NCBI RefSeq assembly: GCF_023618015.1
Contig: NZ_JAJKBJ010000001.1
Location: 434,001-498,000, forward strand
Source: Legionella maioricensis
GTDB taxonomy: Bacteria > Pseudomonadota > Gammaproteobacteria > Legionellales > Legionellaceae
DNA length: 64,000 bases
Direction of reading: 5' to 3'
Of this stretch, positions 29,133 through 37,126 are shown piece after piece. The notes under the pieces were generated by a model. It saw only the letters and a list, made by a program, of their open reading frames with translations, had not been told where the DNA came from and ran no database searches. A program made the translations under genes and the position numbers. Each line of letters begins with the position of its first letter. Within the stretch, counting starts at the first letter, position 1.

Positions 29133-29303
29133 CTAGTGGCCCCCACCTCCATGCCCACCGTGTCCTCCATGCCCTCCACTGGTGCCACCATAACCTTCTT
29201 CGGTTGTCGCAGAATTTTGTTGGGTTTTGTGGCATGCGCTAAGTAGCGCAGATAGGCTGGCTAACATAACGAAAAGAAGTACAACCATCCTTGTATTTTT
29301 CAT
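29133..29303 (-). CDS. Tiny lipoprotein with GGH-rich tail
   Basis: 56 residues started at MKNTRMVVLL with GGAG seven bases upstream. Lipobox LLSAC, then HKTQQNSATTEEGYGG and the tail TSGGHGGHGGHGGGGH. It is the fullest Gly/His tail of the family in this window (see 5510, 8986, 29690). The tail looks suited for metal binding, but no direct proof. It lies alone just before the N-ATPase operon on the same strand. Confidence 0.8.
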   Translation of the reverse strand: MKNTRMVVLLFVMLASLSALLSACHKTQQNSATTEEGYGGTSGGHGGHGGHGGGGH

Positions 29304-29480
29304 TAATGACTCCAAATTATAGAAAATGCAGTACATCTAGCGATGCTTTTAAAACTCTATCATATATTTGAGACTTATCCCAACTGTTTAAAACACCCGT
29401 ATTGATACTGATACGACCTTAGAACGCGGATAACACGATGTAAATGAAGAACTCTTGCTTTTTTAATACCAGTTTTTGTA

Positions 29481-29556
29481 CCGCTTTTCCAAATGATCCA
29501 GCTTATAATGGTGCATCATCCAATTCCCGGATTATTCGCAGCAAATATATCCTGTT
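29481..29556 (-). pseudogene. Remnant of a multicopper oxidase C-terminus
   Basis: The DNA here closely resembles the end of the multicopper oxidase gene at 41385-41430 (shared run GCATCATCCAATT, then CCCGGATTAT). With one frameshift the minus strand reads IFAANNPG / WMMHHYKLDHLE, against DTDNPGNWMMHCHMLYH in the intact gene. Both copper-ligand His-Cys-His and the frame are lost. So it is a short relic of a copy of that gene, probably left by a recombination or deletion. Confidence 0.6.
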
Positions 29557-29689
29557 GTTTGTCCGGGGTTTGTTTTTAATGACAGCACAAGTGCTCTGTA
29601 GATGGCTTGTTAGTGTTTTTTGATTCTTTGATTATGAATTAATATCCCTTTGAGAGGATTATCCCTGTTTGAAAAGCTGTTTGGAATGT

Positions 29690-29842
29690 TTAACGCCCGC
29701 CGGTCCCGCCAGGTCTTTTATTATGAACATTAAGATCATGAATATTAGGATTTTTAGTTTCTGAACAAGAGTTTGCCAATAGCGTAGCTCCAAAGAGACA
29801 ACAAACTGCAATAACTGCTTTGAATAATTTAATCATGATCAT
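29690..29842 (-). CDS. Tiny lipoprotein, distant member of the Gly-tail family
   Basis: 50 residues: MIMIKLFKAVIAVCCLFGATLLANSC, then SETKNPNIHDLNVHNKRPGGTGGR. Signal and a lipobox-like LANSC are visible, with a short Gly-rich C-terminus instead of the GGH tail. GGAAG lies before the ATG. Too short to classify with certainty; the resemblance in layout and signal (KLFKAVIA versus RTFKMVIA types) suggests common origin with 8986. Confidence 0.6.
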   Translation of the reverse strand: MIMIKLFKAVIAVCCLFGATLLANSCSETKNPNIHDLNVHNKRPGGTGGR

Positions 29843-30218
29843 TAGCTTCCATGTTAATAATCTTTAATGAACAGACTTCAAATTAACCAGTACTCTCATT
29901 AAATTTATAAGTAAAAAAATGATTTAACTTAGTATAGCTCAAAAAGATTTACTAAGCATGATACTGTCAAGTTGAGTTATTATCAAATCTATCTGTGTAT
30001 GGCATTAGGCCTTCTTTTATACCAAGTCTAGTACCGCCATAATTCGATGTAAGTCAAACACCTTCATCAACCCCACTCTCGATATCAATCCCAGTAGCTT
30101 CCACATGACCGTGCAAAATGCATGCGGTTAGCCATGGAGCGACGATTATTTATTTTTGTAAAAATACTCTTCCTGGTCCACAATAGAAACTATTGAATCA
30201 TTCAAAGCCGGGTGAAGC
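29843..30218. other. Intergenic region, no gene seen
   Basis: About 375 AT-rich bases between the divergent lipoprotein and the DUF3141 gene. I see no convincing frame, RNA or repeat. GGGTGAAGC before 30219 is the probable ribosome site of the DUF3141 gene. Confidence 0.45.
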
Positions 30219-31898
30219 ATGGATAAGCATGATACCGAAGTCCCAGATCAAATCTGGCATGATCTTTTTTCTTACCCAATAGATTATTGGCAACGCTCTG
30301 TTTTGTTTTTTGATACTTTGCGTGAACGGGCCAACAACATGATGGAACATGAAAAACAAGGATTACGGCCGCTGTTAAATTTTAAATATGAATTAGTCAT
30401 GGATGGGAGAACACTGGACCCCAAAACCAATTATGCGTTAATTAAAATCCTCGAAGTAGGTGACGTGTGTTTTGAAAAATGTTTCGATCCTACTTTGTCG
30501 CCAGTGATTATCGTTGATCCCAGAGCAGGTCATGGGCCAGGTATTGGCGGCTTCAAACGTGACTCGGAAGTGGGCATTGCCATGCACAGTGGCCATGCCG
30601 TGTATTTCGTTATTTTTTATCCTGAGCCCATTCCTCACCAAAAGCTCGCCGATGTCTTGACCACCCTGCGCCATTTTGTCGAAAAAGTGCAAGCCTTGCA
30701 TGAAGATAAATCCCCTATTCTTTATGGTAATTGTCAAGCAGGTTGGATGCTTGCTTTATTAGCCTCAGATTGTGTGGGCTCGGTTGGTTTGACGGTCATG
30801 AATGGTTCCCCTGTTTCTTATTGGGCAAACAATGAAGAAGAAGCTAATCCCATGCAACTCTTAGGTGGACTCTTAGGAGGCGTATGGAGTGCGCGCTTTC
30901 TCTCTGATTTAAAGGATGGAACCTTTGATGGGGCCTGGTTGGTTTCCAATTTCGAGACTTTAAATCCGACCACAGCAATCTGGGATAAGTATTATAGTTT
31001 ATTTGATCAAATGGATGTAGAGCAGGAGCGATTTTTAGAATTTGAGCGCTGGTGGAATGGTTTTTATCAATTTAGCCAAGAAGAAATTACAGCCACCGTG
31101 AACAATCTGTTTGTTGGCGATCAATTGGAGCGTGGCGAAATGCTGATTCATCCAGGATGTGTTTACGACTTAAAACGCATTCAAAGCCCCATTGTTGTCT
31201 TTGCTTCTCAAGGCGATCAAATCACGCCACCACGACAGGCCTTACATTGGATAAGAACGATTTACCCCTCAACTCAAGCCTTGAAGAAAGCAAAACAGCG
31301 CATTGTTTACCTCCTTCATCCATCAGTTGGGCATTTAGGGATTTTTGTATCCGCCAAAGTCGTGCGCCTGCACCATCGCGCCATCTTAGAACACGGTACT
31401 GCTATTGAACAATTAAAGCCTGGACTCTATGAAATGGTGATTGTGAATCCAACGGGCGACCCGGATTGCAGCAAAGAGCAATATCATGTGCGTTTTGAGG
31501 AACGTGATATTACCGAGCTGTGCACGAGTAGTCCAACAGAGCCTTTTGAAAAGGTTCGGCAAGTGTCTGAAGCCAATGATTTGCTGTATCAGTCGGTGAT
31601 GCAACCCCTTGTGCGAAGCACCAGCAATCCCTTTTTATCCTGGTGGCTTGAGAAAACCCATCCCATGCGATTAAGTCGCTACGTTTTTTCTGAAAAAATA
31701 AATCCACTCATGAAGCCTATAGAATTATTGGGGCAATCCATTAAAGCAAATCGCCAAATAATCCCAGAGAGCAATTATTTTAAAAAAATAGAACATGAAA
31801 TGGCTGAAACGATAAGGGATTCGTTGGAATCGGCCAGAACAATGCGTAATGAGTTCATGATTAGCTTATTTGACACGCTGTATAAGGACCACGATTAA
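30219..31898 (+). CDS. DUF3141 alpha/beta-hydrolase related to PHA synthase
   Basis: 559 residues. The nucleophile box is YGNCQAGWML (G-x-C-x-x-G), with Cys as in PhaC. The likely acid is Asp in FASQGDQITPPRQ and the His is in PSVGHLGIFVSAK. The N-terminal region (IDYWQRSVLFFDTLRERANNMMEHEKQG) is typical of DUF3141 proteins, which recur next to phaC, ackA and pta genes. Its substrate is not proven; PHA turnover or an accessory synthase role is likely. On the opposite strand from the main PHB operon, about 15 kb away. Confidence 0.88.
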   Translation: MDKHDTEVPDQIWHDLFSYPIDYWQRSVLFFDTLRERANNMMEHEKQGLRPLLNFKYELVMDGRTLDPKTNYALIKILEVGDVCFEKCFDPTLSPVIIVDPRAGHGPGIGGFKRDSEVGIAMHSGHAVYFVIFYPEPIPHQKLADVLTTLRHFVEKVQALHEDKSPILYGNCQAGWMLALLASDCVGSVGLTVMNGSPVSYWANNEEEANPMQLLGGLLGGVWSARFLSDLKDGTFDGAWLVSNFETLNPTTAIWDKYYSLFDQMDVEQERFLEFERWWNGFYQFSQEEITATVNNLFVGDQLERGEMLIHPGCVYDLKRIQSPIVVFASQGDQITPPRQALHWIRTIYPSTQALKKAKQRIVYLLHPSVGHLGIFVSAKVVRLHHRAILEHGTAIEQLKPGLYEMVIVNPTGDPDCSKEQYHVRFEERDITELCTSSPTEPFEKVRQVSEANDLLYQSVMQPLVRSTSNPFLSWWLEKTHPMRLSRYVFSEKINPLMKPIELLGQSIKANRQIIPESNYFKKIEHEMAETIRDSLESARTMRNEFMISLFDTLYKDHD

Positions 31899-31909
31899 CC
31901 TATAGAAAG

Positions 31910-32071
31910 TTAATTAATTGAGCGTATCACATCAAATTCATCATCTAAATCATGATTATTGTCTCGATGAATGGCTTCACGTGGATTCGCTTCATCAAGA
32001 TAAACGTCATCTCTCTTTGTTTTTTCTTCACGTTCATTCTGTTTCAAAGAATCCCTCACCTGAGTATTCAT
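31910..32071 (-). CDS. Small highly charged protein (53 aa)
   Basis: A 53-residue frame from MNTQVRDSLKQ to DVIRSIN with a proper ribosome site (AAAGGA seven bases before the ATG). The composition is strongly charged (NEREEKTKRDDVYLDE, then HRDNNHDLDDEFD) and has no signal peptide. Family not recognised. It could be a small cytosolic regulatory or disordered protein. Convergent with the DUF3141 gene, 11 bases from its end. Confidence 0.5.
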   Translation of the reverse strand: MNTQVRDSLKQNEREEKTKRDDVYLDEANPREAIHRDNNHDLDDEFDVIRSIN

Positions 32072-32179
32072 CACCATTCCTTTTACTGATTCTCTGATTA
32101 AATTGGCAACGATTGTGGACTTTATGCACTATTCATTAAAGAAAAATGAAAAAGGGATGCATCAGAAAAAGCAAAACCA

Positions 32180-32204
32180 GGGTGAGCGTCTCATTGCCTC
32201 ACCC
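32180..32204 (-). terminator. Probable intrinsic terminator of the Met-rich gene
   Basis: Inverted repeat GGGTGAG (32180-32186) with CTCACCC (32198-32204), loop of 11. On the minus strand it is followed by a T-rich run (TGGTTTTGCTTTTT). It lies about 60 bases after the end of the gene at 32263, as expected for its terminator. Confidence 0.55.
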
Positions 32205-32262
32205 GTAGGCCTCTAATTCTATTTTTAAATACATCCAATGCTCTTTAATCTTAATAGAGAAT

Positions 32263-32679
32263 TTATTCCCCTTTCATCATCGAGCATCCCATCATTCCAT
32301 TGTCTATCATCATTTTTTGCCTATCCATCATCATTTGCATCATCGTTTGCATCATCTTCATGCGTTTTCCCATCATTTCCGGATTGGTTGCCGTCTCACC
32401 ACCCATCTTTTGCATGATGTCCATGCCATGTTGTATCTCTGGCATTTGAGTTTTCAGTAATGCTTTCTTTTCTTCTGGTGTCTTAGCATTCATCAGTTGA
32501 TCGTGCATCTCCTGCAATTTTTTCATTTCTTCTTGCATTTGTTGCATTGGCGCGGATTGCTGATCGTTATTTTGCATCGTATTGCCAGACGTAGTATTCA
32601 TCATATCGTCCTCTGCATAGAGGGTTGGAGTCACCACGCTCAAAGTAGTCAAGATAATGAGTGCATTAAGTTTCAACAT
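32263..32679 (-). CDS. Met-rich periplasmic protein
   Basis: 138 residues with a signal peptide (ending TPTLYAEDD). The mature part is very rich in methionine (MQQMQEEMKKLQEM, MGKRMKMMQTMMQMMMDRQKMM) and ends NGMMGCSMMKGE. Met clusters of this kind bind Cu(I) or Ag(I) in the periplasm (known for CusF, PcoE and SilE types); no close family is recognised. Strong AGGAGG ribosome site. Placed between PHB-related and copper genes, so a copper or silver sponge is likely. Confidence 0.75.
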   Translation of the reverse strand: MLKLNALIILTTLSVVTPTLYAEDDMMNTTSGNTMQNNDQQSAPMQQMQEEMKKLQEMHDQLMNAKTPEEKKALLKTQMPEIQHGMDIMQKMGGETATNPEMMGKRMKMMQTMMQMMMDRQKMMIDNGMMGCSMMKGE

Positions 32680-33088
32680 ACAACCTCCTTGTTATTTTAG
32701 AAAGTAACCATACGTTACGTTCGAAAGTATATACCATTTTTCAAGGCATTGGTTCATTCAGATTAGGCAAAAACATAGCAATTATAAAAATTCAGAGTTA
32801 TATTATACTGATGTATGACTTCTCTTCGGGTATCACTCAAGACAATGATTAGGCCAGGAAGATAAATCGATGATAACGATCCTCTGAACTCCCCTGCAAG
32901 CAATCAGGTTACGAGTAATGAGATGATGCCCAATGATGGAGCGCGACGGATATTATAAAATGAAACGGATGCCAAACGAAAAGGGTTTGCCCACATCGAT
33001 GTCTCGAGGTGAAGAACGTGGTGTACTTGAGTCAAATCGATTGCACAAGCCCTTGCATAGCCCAAGTACATTCGGTTGTCGGATAACA

Positions 33089-35011
33089 ATGAAGATCACG
33101 TCATTCATGATGGTGATGCTCGTGGGGATAACGCCCTCATCGCCTGTATTCGCCCAAATGTCACCAGCAGAACACGCAGCACACCATCAGGGCAGTAATA
33201 ATAACACCACGTCCACATTACCTCCCATTTCAACAACTCCGACTCCAACAAACGCAACGACGCAACCCTCAGAGCATGCAGCGCATCATAAAGGTGGTGC
33301 TGGCGGAAATATGATGGCTCCGTCTTCCGCCAAGCCAGGGCCTGCTGGCTGTTGTGGGGAGATGGCAACTGGCGGAAAGCCCTTTTATGCTTCGCTGATG
33401 GATTTTCCAGAACTCACTGATGAAGCGCGCAAATACATCAGAAATGAGGCCGTAGCCCGTCTCGGTTTAGGCGTGCAAATCATCACCGCAATACAAACTG
33501 AGCTTCATCGTGCCTTATCAACCAATGATCCTGCGGCCGCGCAAACTGCTCTAAAACAAGTGCGCGAGGGCCTATCATTTGCTGCCAGTGGGGCCAGTGC
33601 GCTACAGGCCTTAAATGAAACGCAACCACCACCTCAAATCGCGCTCACTTGGTTTAAGCGTGAAATGAATATTGAGGATAACACGGGTAATGAGATGAAC
33701 GGCGGTTTTCGTGATCTCTCTTGGCTTCATTGGATAGTTATGCTCCTCTTAGTGGCTGCGCTGATGATGGCCCTTCTCGTTCAGCGGGCACGACATCGTC
33801 GGATTAACTCCCTGATTCAACGCCTAACACCTGGCAGTGAACCAGTAAAGCCTAGTACGAGTAACAGTCCTAAACCACCTGAGTTGGAAGCATCTCCTCC
33901 AAAAACAGAGCCCCCTGCGCCCATACGGTGGTCAGGTATCTTACGCACCACGGCAATCTTCGATGAGACCCCAAACGTTAAAACCTTCCGGCTGATGGAG
34001 CCCAATCTTGGCCAAATACCGTTTACATTTTTGCCCGGACAGTACGCCGCCATTACTTCAGTCATTAATGGCCAAAAAATACGTCGCTGCTATACCATCT
34101 CTTCATCACCAACGCAACACGATTATATAGAGCTTACCGTGAAACGGGAGCAGTATGGGGTGGAATCGCGCCATCTTCACGATCACATCAACACAGGTGA
34201 TTTGCTCGAGGTCTCTGCACCGGCCGGTGAGTTTTTCTTCACCGGCAAAGAAGCCAACGGCATCGTGCTCATCGCCGGAGGGGTGGGCATCACGCCCATG
34301 ATGAGTGTTTTGCGCTATCTTACCGATCGCTCCTATCCCAAGGACATTCATCTGCTCTATGCTGTGAACACACCCTCTGATATCATCTTTCGTGAAGAAT
34401 GCACCCATATTGCACGTCACCACCCGAATGTCAGTGTAGATGTGATTGTGCAAACCACCGATGGCGCTGACTGGACAGGTCCAGTGGGCTTCATCACGCC
34501 CGATTTTATCGAAAAGGCGATTCCAGACATCGTCCATCACCGGATCCATCTTTGCGGCCCCGTGCCGATGATGGATGCAGTCAAAGCAGCCCTTCTGCAA
34601 CTTAAAATTCCATCTGAACAAGTGAAGACAGAGCACTTCGCACCACCAAAAGGGGGTCCTGTATTTACTACTGAGCCACCTATTTTTTCCTCTACCGCAA
34701 AAACACCAGAAGCACCAACGGACGTCTCACCGATGATGCCCCCTTCAGCGCATGCAACCATCAATTTTTCAAAGTCAAACAAATCAGGCCCACTCGCGCC
34801 CAATCAGTCGGTGCTTGAGGCGGCTGAGGCGATCGGTGTCTTTATCGATTCTGAATGCCGAACTGGCATTTGCGGGCGATGTAAAGTGCACCTTTTAGAG
34901 GGCTCAGTGAACATGGAGGTGGACGATGCATTGTCCGCAGATGAAAAAGCGGCTGGCGTTATTCTTGCCTGCCAAGCGAAATCACCCAGCGATCTGGTAG
35001 TGGAGGCTTAA
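33089..35011 (+). CDS. Membrane-anchored ferredoxin-type FAD/[2Fe-2S] reductase
   Basis: 640 residues started at MKITSFMMVMLVG, a signal peptide (the frame opens 52 codons earlier without one). N-terminal periplasmic part rich in His and Met (EHAAHHQG repeats), a helix at about 209-236 (WLHWIVMLLLVAALMMALLV), then a cytosolic ferredoxin-NADP reductase module: FAD motif RRCYTISS near 331, nucleotide motif GGVGITPMMSVLRYL, and LCGPVPMMDAV. A plant-type [2Fe-2S] domain follows (CRTGICGRC near 590, last Cys near 627). It probably passes electrons from NAD(P)H into the membrane. Next two genes continue the path. Confidence 0.88.
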   Translation: MKITSFMMVMLVGITPSSPVFAQMSPAEHAAHHQGSNNNTTSTLPPISTTPTPTNATTQPSEHAAHHKGGAGGNMMAPSSAKPGPAGCCGEMATGGKPFYASLMDFPELTDEARKYIRNEAVARLGLGVQIITAIQTELHRALSTNDPAAAQTALKQVREGLSFAASGASALQALNETQPPPQIALTWFKREMNIEDNTGNEMNGGFRDLSWLHWIVMLLLVAALMMALLVQRARHRRINSLIQRLTPGSEPVKPSTSNSPKPPELEASPPKTEPPAPIRWSGILRTTAIFDETPNVKTFRLMEPNLGQIPFTFLPGQYAAITSVINGQKIRRCYTISSSPTQHDYIELTVKREQYGVESRHLHDHINTGDLLEVSAPAGEFFFTGKEANGIVLIAGGVGITPMMSVLRYLTDRSYPKDIHLLYAVNTPSDIIFREECTHIARHHPNVSVDVIVQTTDGADWTGPVGFITPDFIEKAIPDIVHHRIHLCGPVPMMDAVKAALLQLKIPSEQVKTEHFAPPKGGPVFTTEPPIFSSTAKTPEAPTDVSPMMPPSAHATINFSKSNKSGPLAPNQSVLEAAEAIGVFIDSECRTGICGRCKVHLLEGSVNMEVDDALSADEKAAGVILACQAKSPSDLVVEA

Positions 35012-35013
35012 TC

Positions 35014-35700
35014 ATGGCTACCGAAGCTGAGAAAGTCATCGTAGGCGGTCTTTTAAGCGCATTAGCACTGATGGTTCCGGTGTTTCTTTTTCACGTAGCA
35101 CCGCAGTTTCCGGGAAGTTTTACAGGGTTTCTATTCGGGTTTACTGCAACTGCATTATTCGTTTTACTCTTGCTTTATTCCCTCATCAAAAGGCAACCCT
35201 GGATTAGAGAGCGCTTGAAGGCATTTCTTCCGCTGAGTACTGTCCTATCGTTTCATGTTTATGCAGGGACGATTGGAGCCCTCCTTGGCCTTATTCATTC
35301 GGGACATAAATTCCAAAGCCCACTGGGTATTACGCTAATTGTTCTGATGCTCACGGTGGTTGCCACTGGATTTGTGGGACGATATTACCTAGCCCAGATT
35401 GGGCTTGAGTTAAGCGAGAAACAAAAGAAACTCACACTCTTGCGTGACCGTTATGATAGCCTCGTGCGGGCTGCAAGCAACTTAGAAAATCAAGCCGTCG
35501 TTGACCCATCTGGGCTCTCCTTGAGCCACTTAATTGGCGCACTCTCTGATCTCGAGTTTTCCATCACTGCCCAAGAACTGCTGAGGAAAGCGTTTGGACG
35601 TTGGCTTGTGGTACATATTGCCACCGCAATTACTCTTTATGCAGCGTTAGCCTTTCATATTTGGAGTTCAATCTATTATGGCTTACGGTGGCTGCAATGA
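35014..35700 (+). CDS. Cytochrome b-like membrane protein
   Basis: 228 residues with about five membrane helices. Histidines sit in helices in pairs suited to b-type haem: FHVYAGTIGALLGLIHSGHKF, and VVHIATAITLYAALAFHIW near the C-terminus. A cytosolic or periplasmic helical loop lies between. It starts two bases after the reductase and overlaps the next gene by four, so the three form one unit. Likely carries electrons across the inner membrane. Exact family not recognised. Confidence 0.78.
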   Translation: MATEAEKVIVGGLLSALALMVPVFLFHVAPQFPGSFTGFLFGFTATALFVLLLLYSLIKRQPWIRERLKAFLPLSTVLSFHVYAGTIGALLGLIHSGHKFQSPLGITLIVLMLTVVATGFVGRYYLAQIGLELSEKQKKLTLLRDRYDSLVRAASNLENQAVVDPSGLSLSHLIGALSDLEFSITAQELLRKAFGRWLVVHIATAITLYAALAFHIWSSIYYGLRWLQ

Positions 35701-36419
35701 AGTCTCTAGCCCTGGCAGGATTGCTTATTGTGGTCCTAATAATCATATTTACTACTGTTACCCCCTCTGGCCAATCCAATGGTGACAAGCTACCCCTGTG
35801 GGATGCCGCCGTTAATCCTGGTCCGCTTTCAGCAGCACATGCATTTCTAAGCAACAAATGCGAAAGCTGCCATGCCCCTAACCGAGGGATTGTGGCGGAG
35901 AAATGCATTACATGCCACGCTGCATCACCGGAATTGTTGATGAATCCAGTCACGTCATTCCATGCGCATCTAAAGGATTGTCGCGGCTGTCATGTTGAGC
36001 ATCAAGGAAGCAAAATACGTCCTATCCATATGGAACACGGAAGTCTTGTGAACATTTCGCTCCGGTATGTATTGGAAACAGAAGATTCGGCGCAGACTGA
36101 GTCCCATCATCCTGTCCGATTAGACTGCCATTCTTGCCATGCCTTTCAGGATAAACACCAGGAATATTTCGGCAAAGACTGCGCTACCTGCCATTCAGAA
36201 AAAAGCTGGAAGATTCCCGGCTATTTACATCCAAGCCCAACATCCACTAATTGTTCCGAGTGCCATAAAGCGCCACCCAGTCATCGCATGGAGCACTTTG
36301 GGATGGTGGATCAGTCGGTTACTGGGGAAAAGGAGGCACGTATTGACCAATGTTATCGATGCCACCAAACAGACTCCTTTAATGATATCAAGGGTGTTGG
36401 CTGGTTTAAGATGCACTGA
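35697..36419 (+). CDS. Seven-haem periplasmic cytochrome c
   Basis: 240 residues with an N-terminal hydrophobic anchor or signal (LALAGLLIVVLIIIFTTV). Seven CXXCH sites are visible: CESCH, CITCH, CRGCH, CHSCH, CATCH, CSECH and CYRCH. The start overlaps the stop of the cytochrome b-like gene (ATGA). The spacing and length suit a cytochrome c3/c7-like multihaem carrier. With the reductase and cytochrome b-like protein it would bring NAD(P)H electrons to the periplasm. Acceptor unknown; Cu(II), other metals or an oxidase are candidates. Confidence 0.85.
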   Translation: MKSLALAGLLIVVLIIIFTTVTPSGQSNGDKLPLWDAAVNPGPLSAAHAFLSNKCESCHAPNRGIVAEKCITCHAASPELLMNPVTSFHAHLKDCRGCHVEHQGSKIRPIHMEHGSLVNISLRYVLETEDSAQTESHHPVRLDCHSCHAFQDKHQEYFGKDCATCHSEKSWKIPGYLHPSPTSTNCSECHKAPPSHRMEHFGMVDQSVTGEKEARIDQCYRCHQTDSFNDIKGVGWFKMH

Positions 36420-36537
36420 ATTCGAGTATCTCGCCCCATTGATGGTTCGTTGTGTTTAAGAGACAATAGATGATTAGAAGGAAACGAGGAGGTATTACGC
36501 CTACAACCTCCATGATCAATAATAGAGAGATTGAACC

Positions 36538-37089
36538 ATGATAGAAATCCTACCCAATTGGCATCCTATCTTTGTTCACTTTACCGTGGCTTTATTTACC
36601 ACGGCTTTTGGTTTCTTGCTGCTCGCTTATCTGTCTACTTATTTACGAATCATTCCAGCGAAGCTGGCTTTAGAATTTGAAATTGTGGGGCGTTGGTGTT
36701 TATGGTGTGCGGCTTTAGTTACAGTATTTACTATCATAGCAGGTCTTTATGCTTATAATACAGTCAAACATGATGAAGCAGCACACATTGCAATGACGAA
36801 CCATCGTAATTGGGCCTTATCGACTGCTTTTGCTATGTGGTTAGTTGCCTTTTGGTCAATATGGCGATACGCTAAGCAGAAAAAAATGACCTTCACTTTT
36901 CTAATAGCCATGCTTCTTGTGCAAGGCTTATTGCTTTCTACGGCAAGGCGTGGCGGCGAGCTTGTTTATCGTCATGGATTGGGTGTCATGTCGTTGCCCC
37001 AAGCAGAGGGAGAAAAGCAGCATCATCATGAGAGCGGTAACATCATAAAAACGATTGAGAACCCTCTTAATACCCCTTCCACAAAATAG
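36538..37089 (+). CDS. DUF2231 membrane protein
   Basis: 183 residues with four membrane helices. The start IEILPNWHPIFVHFTVALF and later HIAMTNHRNWALSTAF hold the conserved histidines of DUF2231. Members occur near cytochromes and copper oxidases and are thought to be redox or haem-related membrane proteins, not proven. The C-terminus is His-rich (GEKQHHHE). It precedes the giant copper oxidase by 38 bases, same strand, so probably one operon. Confidence 0.85.
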   Translation: MIEILPNWHPIFVHFTVALFTTAFGFLLLAYLSTYLRIIPAKLALEFEIVGRWCLWCAALVTVFTIIAGLYAYNTVKHDEAAHIAMTNHRNWALSTAFAMWLVAFWSIWRYAKQKKMTFTFLIAMLLVQGLLLSTARRGGELVYRHGLGVMSLPQAEGEKQHHHESGNIIKTIENPLNTPSTK

Positions 37090-37126
37090 AACGATACGCG
37101 CTACATAATACGGGAGAATGGATTTA

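Noticed and set aside
32933-33088. 52-codon N-terminal extension of the reductase
   Set aside because: A proper signal peptide begins at 33089; the extension is basic, has no ribosome site and would bury the signal.
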